Assembly: GCF_004151235.1 (NCBI RefSeq)
Contig: NZ_JUIV01000025.1
Location: forward strand, 1-53,481
Source of the DNA: Flavobacterium anhuiense
Lineage (GTDB): Bacteria; Bacteroidota; Bacteroidia; Flavobacteriales; Flavobacteriaceae
Length of the DNA stretch: 53,481 nucleotides
Direction: 5' to 3'
How positions within the stretch are numbered: the stretch's first letter is position 1; each line of letters starts with the position of its first letter. The position numbers and the translations under genes are program-made. The notes beneath the pieces were generated by a model. It worked only from the letters and a program-made list of their open reading frames with translations, was not told the origin of the DNA and did not search any database. Shown here piece by piece: positions 8,672 through 16,774 of the stretch.

Positions 8672-9844
8672 ATGATTAAAATGCAGCAAACCATGCGTTG
8701 GTTTGGACCTCAAGACAACGTAAAACTTATCGATATTAAGCAAGCTGGTGCTACGGGAATTGTAACCGCATTGCATCAAATTCCTGTTGGCGAGATTTGG
8801 ACGGTTGAAGAAATTCAGGAAAGACAGCTGATGATTAGAAATGAAGGGTTGGAATGGACTGTAGTTGAAAGTCTACCTGTTCATGAAGAAATCAAACGAG
8901 CTTCGGGAAATTATCAGCAATACATTGAAAATTATAAAATCAGTTTGCAAAATCTGGCAGAATGCGGAATCAAAACCATAACCTACAATTTCATGCCGAT
9001 TCTGGATTGGGTGCGAACCAATCATAATTTTATAAACGAAGACAAAAGCAGAGCTTTGTTATACGATCAGGATGCTTTTACTTATTTTGATGTTTTTCTC
9101 TTGAAAAGACCAAATTCAGAAAATGATTATTCTGATGCTCAAAAAGAAAAAGCACTGCAATTTGGAAGTCAGTTATCTGAAGAAGAAAAAGCATTATTGT
9201 TTAAAAATGTTTTATTAGGACTGCCAGGAAGTACAATCAATTTTACAGCAGAACAGATTTTATCTCTTTTAGAAAATTATGCCGAAATAGACAATCAAAA
9301 ATTAAGAGAAAACCTGATTTATTTCTTATCAGAAGTAACTCCAATTGCGGATAAAAATGGGCAAAAATTAGCTATTCATCCAGACGATCCGCCATTTTCG
9401 GTTTTAGGTCTTCCAAGAATTGTTTCAACAGAAGCCGATCTGAAAGCTATTTTCAGCGCCGTTCCTTCAACTGCCAACGGATTATGTTATTGCACAGGTT
9501 CTTTGAGCGCTGATCCCAAAAATAATCTCGAAAAAATAATAGACGATTTTGGAGATAGAATTCATTTTTTGCATCTGAGAAACACTATCCGCGAAAGCGA
9601 AACCATTTTTAGGGAATCTGAGCATTTAAATGGAAATGTCAGAATGGAAGTTGTTATAGAGAAATTACTACTATTAATAAACGAAAGAAAAATAAGTCTT
9701 CCTATGCGCCCAGATCATGGTTTTCTTCATAAAGTGGATGAAAAAACAGAAACTTACCCTGGTTATTCTCTCACAGGAAGATTAAAAGGTTTGGCTGAAT
9801 TAAGAGGTCTTGAAATGGGAATTGCTTATAAATTGAATTTGTAA
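8672..9844 (+). CDS. uxuA: D-mannonate dehydratase
   Basis: This 390-aa enzyme (E. coli UxuA has 394 aa) dehydrates D-mannonate to 2-keto-3-deoxygluconate in the hexuronate pathway. Family signatures are the start MRWFGPQDNVKL, TYNFMPILDWVRTNH, the metal-site region KLAIHPDDPP, CYCTGSL, IHFLHLRN and the C-terminal MRPDHGF. The start is either M1 (8672) or M4 (8681). It acts in the cytoplasm after glucuronate isomerase and the mannonate oxidoreductase. No glucuronate isomerase (UxaC) gene is in the window. Confidence 0.95.
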   Translation: MIKMQQTMRWFGPQDNVKLIDIKQAGATGIVTALHQIPVGEIWTVEEIQERQLMIRNEGLEWTVVESLPVHEEIKRASGNYQQYIENYKISLQNLAECGIKTITYNFMPILDWVRTNHNFINEDKSRALLYDQDAFTYFDVFLLKRPNSENDYSDAQKEKALQFGSQLSEEEKALLFKNVLLGLPGSTINFTAEQILSLLENYAEIDNQKLRENLIYFLSEVTPIADKNGQKLAIHPDDPPFSVLGLPRIVSTEADLKAIFSAVPSTANGLCYCTGSLSADPKNNLEKIIDDFGDRIHFLHLRNTIRESETIFRESEHLNGNVRMEVVIEKLLLLINERKISLPMRPDHGFLHKVDEKTETYPGYSLTGRLKGLAELRGLEMGIAYKLNL

Positions 9845-9882
9845 AATCAAATAAAAAATATTAACTATTTAAACCCAAAGAC

Positions 9883-10992
9883 ATGAAATTTATTAAACCT
9901 TATTTATTTGCCTTTACAGCTCTAGTATCTATCAGCTGTACATCGCAGAAAGAAAATCTTACTTTAAAAGATGCCTATAAAAATGATTTTTATATAGGAA
10001 CCGCTCTTGATTTAAATCAGATCAATGAAAAAAATGCAAAAGAAGATTCTCTGATCCGAAAAGAATTTAATGCGATTACGGCAGAAAATATCATGAAATC
10101 AATGTTTACCCATCCGCAGAAAGATAAATACGATTTTACTCTGGCAGATAAATTTATAGCCTATGGTGAGAAGAATAAAATGTTTATTCATGGGCATACT
10201 TTGATTTGGCACAGCCAATTAGCGCCTTGGATGGAAAAAATTGCTGATAGTACAGAGATGAAAGCGTTTATGAAAGATCATATAACAACGATAGTTTCCA
10301 AATACAAGGGAAGAATTAACTCGTGGGACGTTGTAAATGAAGCTCTAAACGAAGATGGAACCTTGAGAAAATCAGTTTTTTTGAAAACACTCGGAGAGAA
10401 ATATTTGGCTGATGCTTTCAAACTCGCAGCAAAAGCCGATCCGAAAGTTGATCTATATTACAACGATTATAATATTGAAGAACCTGCAAAAAGAGCTGGA
10501 GCGATTGCCTTAATCAAGAAAATTAAAGCAGCAGGCGGAAAAATTGATGGAGTTGGAATTCAGGGGCACTGGCGATTAAATAGTCCGTCAATAGAAGAAA
10601 TAGAAAAAAGCATTTTAGAATATTCGGCTTTAGGACTTAAAGTCGCTTTTACAGAATTGGATATTACCGTTTTGCCAAATCCATGGGATTTGAAAGGTGC
10701 AGATGTAAATCAGAAATTTGAAGGAAGCGAAAAAATGAATCCGTATCCAAAAGCATTGCCAGATTCTATCCAAAACAAACTTGCAGAACGTTATGCGTCG
10801 ATTTTTAAATTATTTTTAAAGCATAAAGACAAAATAAGCCGTGTAACATTTTGGGGCGTTCATGATGGACAATCTTGGTTAAACGACTGGCCGATCAAAG
10901 GAAGAACCAATTATCCGCTTCCATTTGATAAAGATTTAAGACATAAAAAAGCTTATGACAGCATAATAAAGCTGAAAGAAACTAAAAAATAA
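9883..10992 (+). CDS. GH10 endo-1,4-beta-xylanase, lipoprotein
   Basis: This 369-aa xylanase cleaves the beta-1,4-xylan backbone. The signal sequence ends in a cysteine at residue 19 (VSISC), so it is probably an outer-membrane lipoprotein. The GH10 barrel fills the rest: HTLIWHSQ substrate motif, acid/base E153 in WDVVNEA, nucleophile E258 in VAFTELDI, and WGVHDGQSW near the end. It has no carbohydrate-binding module, so it probably works on oligomers or pre-cut xylan. It starts 38 nt after uxuA and shares its transcript. It pairs with GH67, which removes glucuronosyl side groups from its products. Confidence 0.96.
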   Translation: MKFIKPYLFAFTALVSISCTSQKENLTLKDAYKNDFYIGTALDLNQINEKNAKEDSLIRKEFNAITAENIMKSMFTHPQKDKYDFTLADKFIAYGEKNKMFIHGHTLIWHSQLAPWMEKIADSTEMKAFMKDHITTIVSKYKGRINSWDVVNEALNEDGTLRKSVFLKTLGEKYLADAFKLAAKADPKVDLYYNDYNIEEPAKRAGAIALIKKIKAAGGKIDGVGIQGHWRLNSPSIEEIEKSILEYSALGLKVAFTELDITVLPNPWDLKGADVNQKFEGSEKMNPYPKALPDSIQNKLAERYASIFKLFLKHKDKISRVTFWGVHDGQSWLNDWPIKGRTNYPLPFDKDLRHKKAYDSIIKLKETKK

Positions 10993-11027
10993 TACCCAAA
11001 ACACGTAAATTTTGATGAATTGTCTAA

Positions 11028-11037
11028 CAATCGGTTG
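11028..11037 (-). promoter_or_regulatory. LacI-type operator copy, symporter promoter region (upstream site)
   Basis: CAATCGGTTG is the reverse complement of the operator core in front of GH67; its flanks give ACAATCGGTTGT. It lies 69 bp upstream of a second copy, a spacing that could allow looping or cooperative binding. Confidence 0.65.
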
Positions 11038-11093
11038 TGAAATAGAAAAATACATAAATAAAGCAAACTAAATTTGCAGTATATATTTTTTTG

Positions 11094-11115
11094 TATAATT
11101 TTACACAACCGATTG
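11094..11115 (+). promoter_or_regulatory. Promoter-like box with LacI-type operator upstream of the symporter gene
   Basis: A TATAATTT box (11094-11101) is followed by TACA and the core CAACCGATTG (11106-11115; flanks give ACAACCGATTGT). A TTG at 11074-11076, 17 nt upstream of the box, could serve as the -33 element. The arrangement copies that in front of GH67. Confidence 0.65.
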
Positions 11116-11145
11116 TTTTGATTGAAATTTGCTTTTCTGTAAAGT

Positions 11146-11222
11146 TTTTAAAACCTTGTAGGTATGTTTGAGAAGTATTTTGAAACAATTGAAAGCCACA
11201 AGGTTTTGGAAACCTTGCAGGA
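11146..11222. repeat. Short intergenic inverted repeat in the symporter leader
   Basis: AAAACCTTG (11150-11158) pairs with CAAGGTTTT (11199-11207), and a further AAACCTTGCAGG copy follows at about 11209-11220. It resembles the AAACCT-type intergenic repeats elsewhere in this window (18121-18153). It lies between the operator and the start codon, so it would be in the mRNA leader. Confidence 0.5.
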
Positions 11223-11250
11223 CGAGAACTAACTAACCACAAAACCACCA

Positions 11251-12684
11251 ATGAGTAACATTTCACAAAAACTATCCATCAAAGAAAAAATTGGATACAG
11301 TTTAGGAGACTTAGCAGCTAATCTAGTTTTTCAGACTTTGATGACCTATCTAGCGTATTTTTACACTGATATTTATGGATTATCGCCAACAGATTCTTCT
11401 ATCATCATGCTGATTGTTGGATTAATAGCAGCTTTTATTTTTAATCCGATTATTGGGGTTTTGGCAGACAGAACGAGCACCAAATGGGGAAAATTTAGAC
11501 CTTGGATTTTAATAACTGCTATTCCGCTTGGAGTGGTGGCTTTATTAGCTTTTTCAACTCCTGATTTCTCCTATAAAGGAAAAGTGATCTATGCTGTTGT
11601 AACCTATACCTTGCTGCTACTTTTTTATGCAGGAAACAATTTGCCGTATTCTGCTTTAAGTGGTGTGATTACAGGAGATATGGGTGAAAGGAACAGTATG
11701 TCGTCGTATCGTTTTGTTGCGGTGATGTTTGCACAGTTTTTTGTTCAGGTTTTTATGCTTGGCATTATAAAAAGTGCTGGGAACGGAGATAAGGCTGTCG
11801 GAATCGAAAAAGTTATGACTGCTTTGGCGATTATCGGAACCATCATGCTTTTAATTACATTTTTAACCACCAAAGAAAGAATCATTCCGAAGCCAGAACA
11901 AAAATCAAGCATAAAAGAAGATTTAAGCGATTTAGTTAAAAACAGACCTTGGATAATTATGCTTTCTTTGACGACTTTGGTATTTGTGACTTTGGCGATG
12001 AAAGGCGGTTCGTATGTGTATTATTTTGAGAATTATGTAGATAAAGAGCAATTGGCCGTTTTTATCGAGCCCATTTTAGATTTTCTAACTAACATAGGAT
12101 TGAACCATTTTGGGAATGATCCTGTTTCGGCAGGTTTTGGATTATTTAATGCGGGCGGAATTATCTTTATGATTGTCGGAATTACGTTGTCTAAAAATCT
12201 GGCAGATAAATACGGAAAAAGAAATGTTTTTGGTGTGTTCTTATTCATATCAACCTTATTTATTATTGCTTTTTATTTTTATCCGCCAGCGTCAATTGGA
12301 TTAATATTTTTCTCTCAGATCCTGCACGGATTTTTCTACGGAATCACAATCCCAATTCTTTGGGCAATGATTGCCGACGTAGCCGATTATTCAGAATGGC
12401 TGAACAATCGCCGTGCAACTGCCATTATATTTTCTGCCATGATGGTCGGACTAAAAACAGGGTTGAGTGTTGGAGGTGCGTTAACCACTTTGTTTTTAGG
12501 GTATTTTGATTACGTTCCGAATACACCTCAACAGTCTCAAACTGCCATAAACGGAATTAAATTACTGGTGAGCATTTTTCCAGCAATTCCTTTTTTGATT
12601 GGAGCTGGATTACTGTTTTTCTATAAGATCAACAAGGAAATGGAAGTACAGATTGAAACTGAGCTTAAAGAAAGAAGAAGTTAA
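11251..12684 (+). CDS. GPH-family (MFS) oligoxyloside/pentoside:cation symporter
   Basis: This 477-aa inner-membrane transporter has about 12 hydrophobic segments and the glycoside-pentoside-hexuronide family start (KEKIGYSLGDLAANLVFQTL), the loop ADRTSTKWGKFRPWIL and the later WAMIADVADYSEW motif. The family includes XylP, XynP and UidB-type transporters that import beta-xylosides, xylo-oligosaccharides or glucuronides with a cation. Being paired with a signal-less GH43 enzyme 22 nt downstream suggests import of xylobiose or short xylo-oligosaccharides. Two LacI-type operators precede it. An extra extracellular or cytoplasmic insertion (around FIEPILDFLTNIGLNHFG) is seen in the middle. Confidence 0.9.
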   Translation: MSNISQKLSIKEKIGYSLGDLAANLVFQTLMTYLAYFYTDIYGLSPTDSSIIMLIVGLIAAFIFNPIIGVLADRTSTKWGKFRPWILITAIPLGVVALLAFSTPDFSYKGKVIYAVVTYTLLLLFYAGNNLPYSALSGVITGDMGERNSMSSYRFVAVMFAQFFVQVFMLGIIKSAGNGDKAVGIEKVMTALAIIGTIMLLITFLTTKERIIPKPEQKSSIKEDLSDLVKNRPWIIMLSLTTLVFVTLAMKGGSYVYYFENYVDKEQLAVFIEPILDFLTNIGLNHFGNDPVSAGFGLFNAGGIIFMIVGITLSKNLADKYGKRNVFGVFLFISTLFIIAFYFYPPASIGLIFFSQILHGFFYGITIPILWAMIADVADYSEWLNNRRATAIIFSAMMVGLKTGLSVGGALTTLFLGYFDYVPNTPQQSQTAINGIKLLVSIFPAIPFLIGAGLLFFYKINKEMEVQIETELKERRS

Positions 12685-12706
12685 TTATTAAAAGAAAAAT
12701 ATCCCT

Positions 12707-13741
12707 ATGCCTGAAGACAGCATTGAACACATTAATTTTGAAGAAATCAATAATCAGGCTATTTCGAAGCCTTTAGTATCCCATATCTACACTGCCGATC
12801 CATCGGCGCATGTATTCAACGGGAAGATTTACATTTATCCGTCGCATGACATTGATGCTGGAATTCCGTTCAATGACAACGGCGACCATTTCGGAATGGA
12901 AGACTACCATGTTTTTTCTATGGAAGACATTTCATCGGAAGCTGTTGACAATGGCGTTGCGCTCCACGTTGATGATGTTGCCTGGGCCGAAAAGCAGATG
13001 TGGGCGCCAGATGCGGCGCATAAAAACGGAAAGTATTACTTGTATTTTCCAGCCAAACGCGCCAGCGGAATTTTCCAGATTGGCGTTGCTGTTTCAGATT
13101 CTCCCGTAGGGCCTTTTGTTCCTGAAAGAGATGCCATAAAAGGCAGCTACAGCATTGATCCTGCGGTTTTTGAAGACGAAGACGGGAAACATTACATCTA
13201 TTTTGGCGGAATCTGGGGCGGACAGCTTCAGAAATACCGAAATAATAAATACGATCAGAATAACGAAGAGCCTTTGGCTGAAGAGAAAGCTCTGGGACCA
13301 ATTGTAGCTTTGTTAAGAGACGATATGCTTGAGTTTGCAGAAGAGCCAAAAGAAATCAAGATTTTGGATGAAAAAGGAAATGAGATTTTGGCAGGCGATA
13401 ATGCGCGCCGTTTTTTTGAAGCTTCGTGGGTTCATAAGTACAATGGAAAATACTATTTCTCGTATTCAACAGGAGACACGCATTTCATCTGTTATGCAAT
13501 CGGAGACAGTCCGTATGGGCCTTTTACTTATCAGGGAAGGATTCTGAATCCGGTTATCGGGTGGACATCGCACCATTCTATTTGTGAAGTGGAAGGCGAG
13601 TGGTATTTGTTTTATCATGATTCGAGCCTTTCAAAAGGAGTGACGCATCTTCGAAGCATGAAAGTGACGAAGATAGATTATTTGGAAGACGGTTCTATTG
13701 TTACGATTGATCCGTATGGAATAAGAAGATTATTTGATTAA
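12707..13741 (+). CDS. GH43 beta-xylosidase/arabinofuranosidase-type enzyme, cytoplasmic
   Basis: This 344-aa glycoside hydrolase has the five-bladed GH43 pattern with catalytic base D31 in YTADPSAH, pKa-modulating D151 in YSIDPAVF and general acid E238 in RFFEASW. There is no signal peptide, so it should act in the cytoplasm on oligosaccharides brought in by the symporter encoded 22 nt upstream. It is a single-domain form lacking the C-terminal beta-sandwich of larger GH43 xylosidases. Xylosidase activity is the likeliest reading, but GH43 also contains arabinofuranosidases with identical motifs. Confidence 0.9.
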   Translation: MPEDSIEHINFEEINNQAISKPLVSHIYTADPSAHVFNGKIYIYPSHDIDAGIPFNDNGDHFGMEDYHVFSMEDISSEAVDNGVALHVDDVAWAEKQMWAPDAAHKNGKYYLYFPAKRASGIFQIGVAVSDSPVGPFVPERDAIKGSYSIDPAVFEDEDGKHYIYFGGIWGGQLQKYRNNKYDQNNEEPLAEEKALGPIVALLRDDMLEFAEEPKEIKILDEKGNEILAGDNARRFFEASWVHKYNGKYYFSYSTGDTHFICYAIGDSPYGPFTYQGRILNPVIGWTSHHSICEVEGEWYLFYHDSSLSKGVTHLRSMKVTKIDYLEDGSIVTIDPYGIRRLFD

Positions 13742-13770
13742 GATTTTTGTAAAAAATTTAAGAAAAAATA

Positions 13771-13780
13771 CAATCGGTTG
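13771..13780 (-). promoter_or_regulatory. LacI-type operator copy downstream of GH43
   Basis: CAATCGGTTG with flanks ACAATCGGTTGT is an exact copy of the site at 11028. It lies 30 nt after the GH43 stop, about 490 bp before the xylR start. It could control the xylR operon from a distance or be a relic of a rearrangement. Confidence 0.55.
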
Positions 13781-13818
13781 TGCTGCTTGAAGTTTTGTTT
13801 TTTATTTCTCTCAAAAGA

Positions 13819-13924
13819 GTTTGTCATTCCGAGGAACGAGGAATCACACGCGGGATTCGATAAAGATTGGCTTTATTCTGTACGGAGCTTCTAGTGTGAT
13901 TCCTCGTTCCTCGGAATGACAAAC
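13819..13924. repeat. Palindromic MITE-like element
   Basis: Two perfect 31-nt arms (13819-13849 and 13894-13924), each beginning with GTTTGTCATTCCGAGGAACG on its own strand, enclose a 44-nt centre. A related element with different bases lies at 18412-18513 and a worn one at 26339-26360. This is a non-coding repeated element and could also stop transcription after GH43. Confidence 0.85.
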
Positions 13925-14063
13925 TGGGCGGATAAATCGGTGATAATAATCTTTGCGTTCTTCGTGTCCCCGATAACTATTTGAATCGCGAATTTTGCGG
14001 TAAATTATATTGCTGAAGCTTTTTAAAAAAAAATAATGTTACGTTCATTTCTTCTGAAACCGT

Positions 14064-14166
14064 TACGTGTGAGGGATAGAAGTGGAAAGCCCGGAGCCTG
14101 ACGAAGGAAGTGCGAGGACTTGCAACGGATAGCCTCCCGATAGTTATCGGGACAAGCACACGCCCG
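14064..14166 (+). ncRNA. Candidate structured RNA element (unnamed)
   Basis: This GC-richer island in an AT-rich gap has several nested helices. A closing stem CGTGTG/CACACG pairs 14066-14071 with 14157-14162. A perfect 7-bp hairpin CCCGATA/TATCGGG pairs 14136-14142 with 14145-14151. A small hairpin AAGT/ACTT pairs 14108-14111 with 14118-14121. Repeated GGATAG motifs sit at about 14073 and 14127. It resembles repeated structured elements I associate with flavobacterial intergenic regions. Strand, function and family are inferred, not established. Confidence 0.5.
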
Positions 14167-14244
14167 AAATATTAGATTAAAAGGGCTTAAAAAAATAACA
14201 ATTTTAATCTAAAAAATAATTTTTTGTAAAATATTTTTAGCTAC

Positions 14245-14281
14245 TTTAGCATAACAGAACGGAACAGAACGGTATGCTAAA
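14245..14281 (+). promoter_or_regulatory. xylR autoregulatory operator overlapping the start codon
   Basis: A perfect 9-bp inverted repeat TTTAGCATA (14245-14253) / TATGCTAAA (14273-14281) encloses two exact tandem copies of AACAGAACGG (14253-14262 and 14263-14272). The xylR ATG (14274) lies inside the right arm. It is well placed for autorepression of xylR-xylB-xylA or for control of translation start. Confidence 0.65.
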
Positions 14282-15281
14282 AGAAGAAGAAAAATTTGAA
14301 TTTATAATCAATCACGAAAGTGATATTCCGAAGTACCAGCAGTTGGTTGACGGGATTACGAATGCTATTGCGGAAAATATTTTGCAAAAGGGAGATTTAT
14401 TGCCTTCTGTTAATGTAATCTGCAAAACCTATCAGCTTTCGAGAGACACGGTTTTTAAGGCGTATTCGATTTTGAAAGACCAAAAAGTAATTGATTCTGT
14501 GCCGAATAAAGGTTATTATGTGGCAGGTGAAACAAGAAAAGTTCTTTTGGTTTTGGATACGTTTAAGGCTTATAAAGAGGTTTTGTATCATTCGTTTGTG
14601 AACAATCTGCCAGATAATGTGATTACTGATGTGCAGTTTCATCATTATAATATTGATGTTTTTAAAACGATCATCAATAACGGAATCGGGAAGTATTATA
14701 AATATGTGGTGATGAATTTTGATCACCGAGATATTGCTCCAGCGTTATCAGCAATTGCAAGCGATAAATTGCTTTTGATTGATTGGAATATTCAGGCCGA
14801 TAAAACGAATAATTACATTTTTCAGGATTTCGGGAAAGCTTTTTATGAGTCTTTGACGGAGGCTGTTGATTTGTTTAAAAAGTATAAAAAGATACAATTT
14901 GTATATCCTGATTTTACGAATCATCCGTGGGAAACGGTGGAGTTTTTTAAGAAATTTTGTGCTGATTTTGGTTTTGAACACGAAGTGATTACAGATCCTA
15001 AAAAGTTCAATATTGAAAAAGGAATTGCCTACATCAGCGTAAGCGACAGGATTTTAGGGCACTTTTTAGAGCAGTGCAAAGAGAAAGATTACGAACCGGG
15101 AAAAGATGTTGGCTTTTTATCGTACAACGAAACCCCGATGAAGAAATTTATATACAAAGGAATTTCGGTTGTTTCGACCGATTTTAAAGAAATGGGAACC
15201 AAAGCAGCGGCATTTATTACGCATGACGAAGAAACGAAGTGTTATGTGCCGACAAAATTAATAATAAGAGAATCATTGTAA
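14274..15281 (+). CDS. xylR: GntR-family regulator with LacI-like sensor domain (XylR type)
   Basis: This 335-aa protein has an N-terminal GntR winged helix (about 12-80: IPKYQQLVDGITNAIAENILQKGDLLPSVNVICKTYQLSRDTVFKAYSILKDQKVIDSVPNKGYYV) and a C-terminal periplasmic-binding-protein-like ligand domain (about 85-335). This is the architecture of the Bacteroidetes xylose regulator XylR. It is followed after 2 nt by xylulokinase and then xylose isomerase, so it is co-transcribed with the genes it should control. Xylose or xylulose is the likely ligand (inference from context). Its promoter carries an unusual repeat array over the start codon. Confidence 0.88.
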   Translation: MLKEEEKFEFIINHESDIPKYQQLVDGITNAIAENILQKGDLLPSVNVICKTYQLSRDTVFKAYSILKDQKVIDSVPNKGYYVAGETRKVLLVLDTFKAYKEVLYHSFVNNLPDNVITDVQFHHYNIDVFKTIINNGIGKYYKYVVMNFDHRDIAPALSAIASDKLLLIDWNIQADKTNNYIFQDFGKAFYESLTEAVDLFKKYKKIQFVYPDFTNHPWETVEFFKKFCADFGFEHEVITDPKKFNIEKGIAYISVSDRILGHFLEQCKEKDYEPGKDVGFLSYNETPMKKFIYKGISVVSTDFKEMGTKAAAFITHDEETKCYVPTKLIIRESL

Positions 15282-15283
15282 GT

Positions 15284-16765
15284 ATGTATTATATCGGATA
15301 TGATATTGGAAGTTCTTCTGTGAAAGCAGCAATTGTTGAAGCAGAAACGGGTAAAAAAGTAATCGTTTTGAATGAACCTCAGAACGAAATGGAAATTCTT
15401 TCGATTCACCCAGACTGGGCAGAACAAGATCCTGAAATCTGGTGGCAACACATTTGTACGGCAACTAAAAGAGCGATAAAAGAAGCAAATGTTGATGCCT
15501 CTAAAATTCAAGGAATTGGTATCTCGTACCAAATGCACGGATTGGTGATTGTTGATAACAATGGTAAAGCGCTTCGAAATTCAATTATTTGGTGCGACAG
15601 TCGTGCAGTTGAAATTGGAAATAAGGCTTTCGCTGAAATTGGAGAAGAGAAATGCATGTCGCATTTATTGAATTCGCCAGGAAATTTTACCGCTTCTAAA
15701 TTGAAATGGGTTAAAGAAAATGAACCAGGAATTTACAATAAAATTGCTAAATACATGCTTCCTGGAGATTATATCGCTTTGAAATTGACAGGCGAAGTAA
15801 CGACGACCAAAAATGGTTTGTCTGAAGGAATGCTTTGGGATTATAAAGAAAATAAAGTAGCCGATTGGCTTTTGGAATATTACGGAATTGATACAGGATT
15901 GACTCCGAAAATTGTAGAAAACTTTACAAATCAAGGTGTCGTTACAGAAAAAGCTGCTGCAGAATCTGGATTGCCAGCTGGAATTCCGATTGTTTATAGA
16001 GCAGGAGATCAGCCAAATAATGCACTTTCATTAAATGTATTGAATCCGGGAGAAGTGGCGGCTACGGGCGGAACTTCGGGCGTTTTTTATGCGGTTAGCG
16101 AAATGTCTTCTGGAAAAAGCACAAGAGTAAACAATTTCGTTCATGTAAACTATGAATTGGAAACGCCGAGAGTGGGTAAACTTTTGAATATTAACGGAGC
16201 AGGAATTCAGTACAGATGGCTTCGCAATAATATGGGGAACGAAAGTTATGAGGTAATGAATGAAAAAGCTTCTAATGTTGAAATTGGATCAGAAGGCGTT
16301 GTGGTGATTCCGTTTGGGAATGGTGCCGAGCGTATGTTTAACAATAAAACTATTGGAACACACTTTTTAAACCTCAACTTAAATATTCATAACAGTGCGC
16401 ATCTGTTTAGAGCATCTCTTGAAGGAATCGCTTTTTCGTTTGTGTACGGAATGGAATGTTTAAAAGATGATAATGCAACGATTAATGTCATTAGAGCTGG
16501 AAATGATAATCTTTTCCGTTCGGAGATTTTCTCGAATACGGTGGCAACTTTAATTGGTCACGAAATTGAAATTTACAATACAACAGGAGCAGTTGGCGCA
16601 GCGAGAGCGGTTGGCTTAAAAGATGGAGATTACAGCAAATTTGGAGCTAACGTAAGTGACAACGATCACGTAATGACATTTTTGCCACTTCACAATAAAG
16701 AACCTTATGAAACTGCTTATAAAAAATGGAAACAAGAATTAGAATTAATATTAACAAATAAATAA
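15284..16765 (+). CDS. xylB: Xylulokinase
   Basis: The start at 15284 (MYYIGYDIGSSSVKAA) is chosen because the upstream in-frame ATG at 15239 lies within xylR and adds a non-family extension. The 493-aa FGGY-family kinase phosphorylates D-xylulose to xylulose 5-phosphate with ATP. Visible signatures are the N-terminal phosphate-binding DIGSSSVKA, GIGISYQMHG, the catalytic aspartate region AGDQPNNAL, and GGTSGVFY. The length matches E. coli XylB (484 aa). It starts 2 nt after xylR and is followed after 9 nt by xylA, so translation is tightly coupled. Confidence 0.95.
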   Translation: MYYIGYDIGSSSVKAAIVEAETGKKVIVLNEPQNEMEILSIHPDWAEQDPEIWWQHICTATKRAIKEANVDASKIQGIGISYQMHGLVIVDNNGKALRNSIIWCDSRAVEIGNKAFAEIGEEKCMSHLLNSPGNFTASKLKWVKENEPGIYNKIAKYMLPGDYIALKLTGEVTTTKNGLSEGMLWDYKENKVADWLLEYYGIDTGLTPKIVENFTNQGVVTEKAAAESGLPAGIPIVYRAGDQPNNALSLNVLNPGEVAATGGTSGVFYAVSEMSSGKSTRVNNFVHVNYELETPRVGKLLNINGAGIQYRWLRNNMGNESYEVMNEKASNVEIGSEGVVVIPFGNGAERMFNNKTIGTHFLNLNLNIHNSAHLFRASLEGIAFSFVYGMECLKDDNATINVIRAGNDNLFRSEIFSNTVATLIGHEIEIYNTTGAVGAARAVGLKDGDYSKFGANVSDNDHVMTFLPLHNKEPYETAYKKWKQELELILTNK

Positions 16766-16774
16766 AAAAATCAA

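Larger units (their letters stand above)
13742..14273. other. Intergenic region between GH43 and xylR
   Basis: This 532-bp gap holds, in order, a LacI-type operator copy, a perfect palindromic element, the structured RNA candidate and the xylR operator/promoter. I see no credible protein-coding gene here. Confidence 0.7.

Noticed and set aside
12810..13547. Alternative open frames on both strands within the GH43 gene
   Set aside because: They are shadows of the GH43 coding sequence, which carries all catalytic motifs in its own frame.
13977..14159. Minus-strand open frame of 60 codons in the GH43-xylR gap
   Set aside because: It covers the structured RNA candidate and shows no protein family features.
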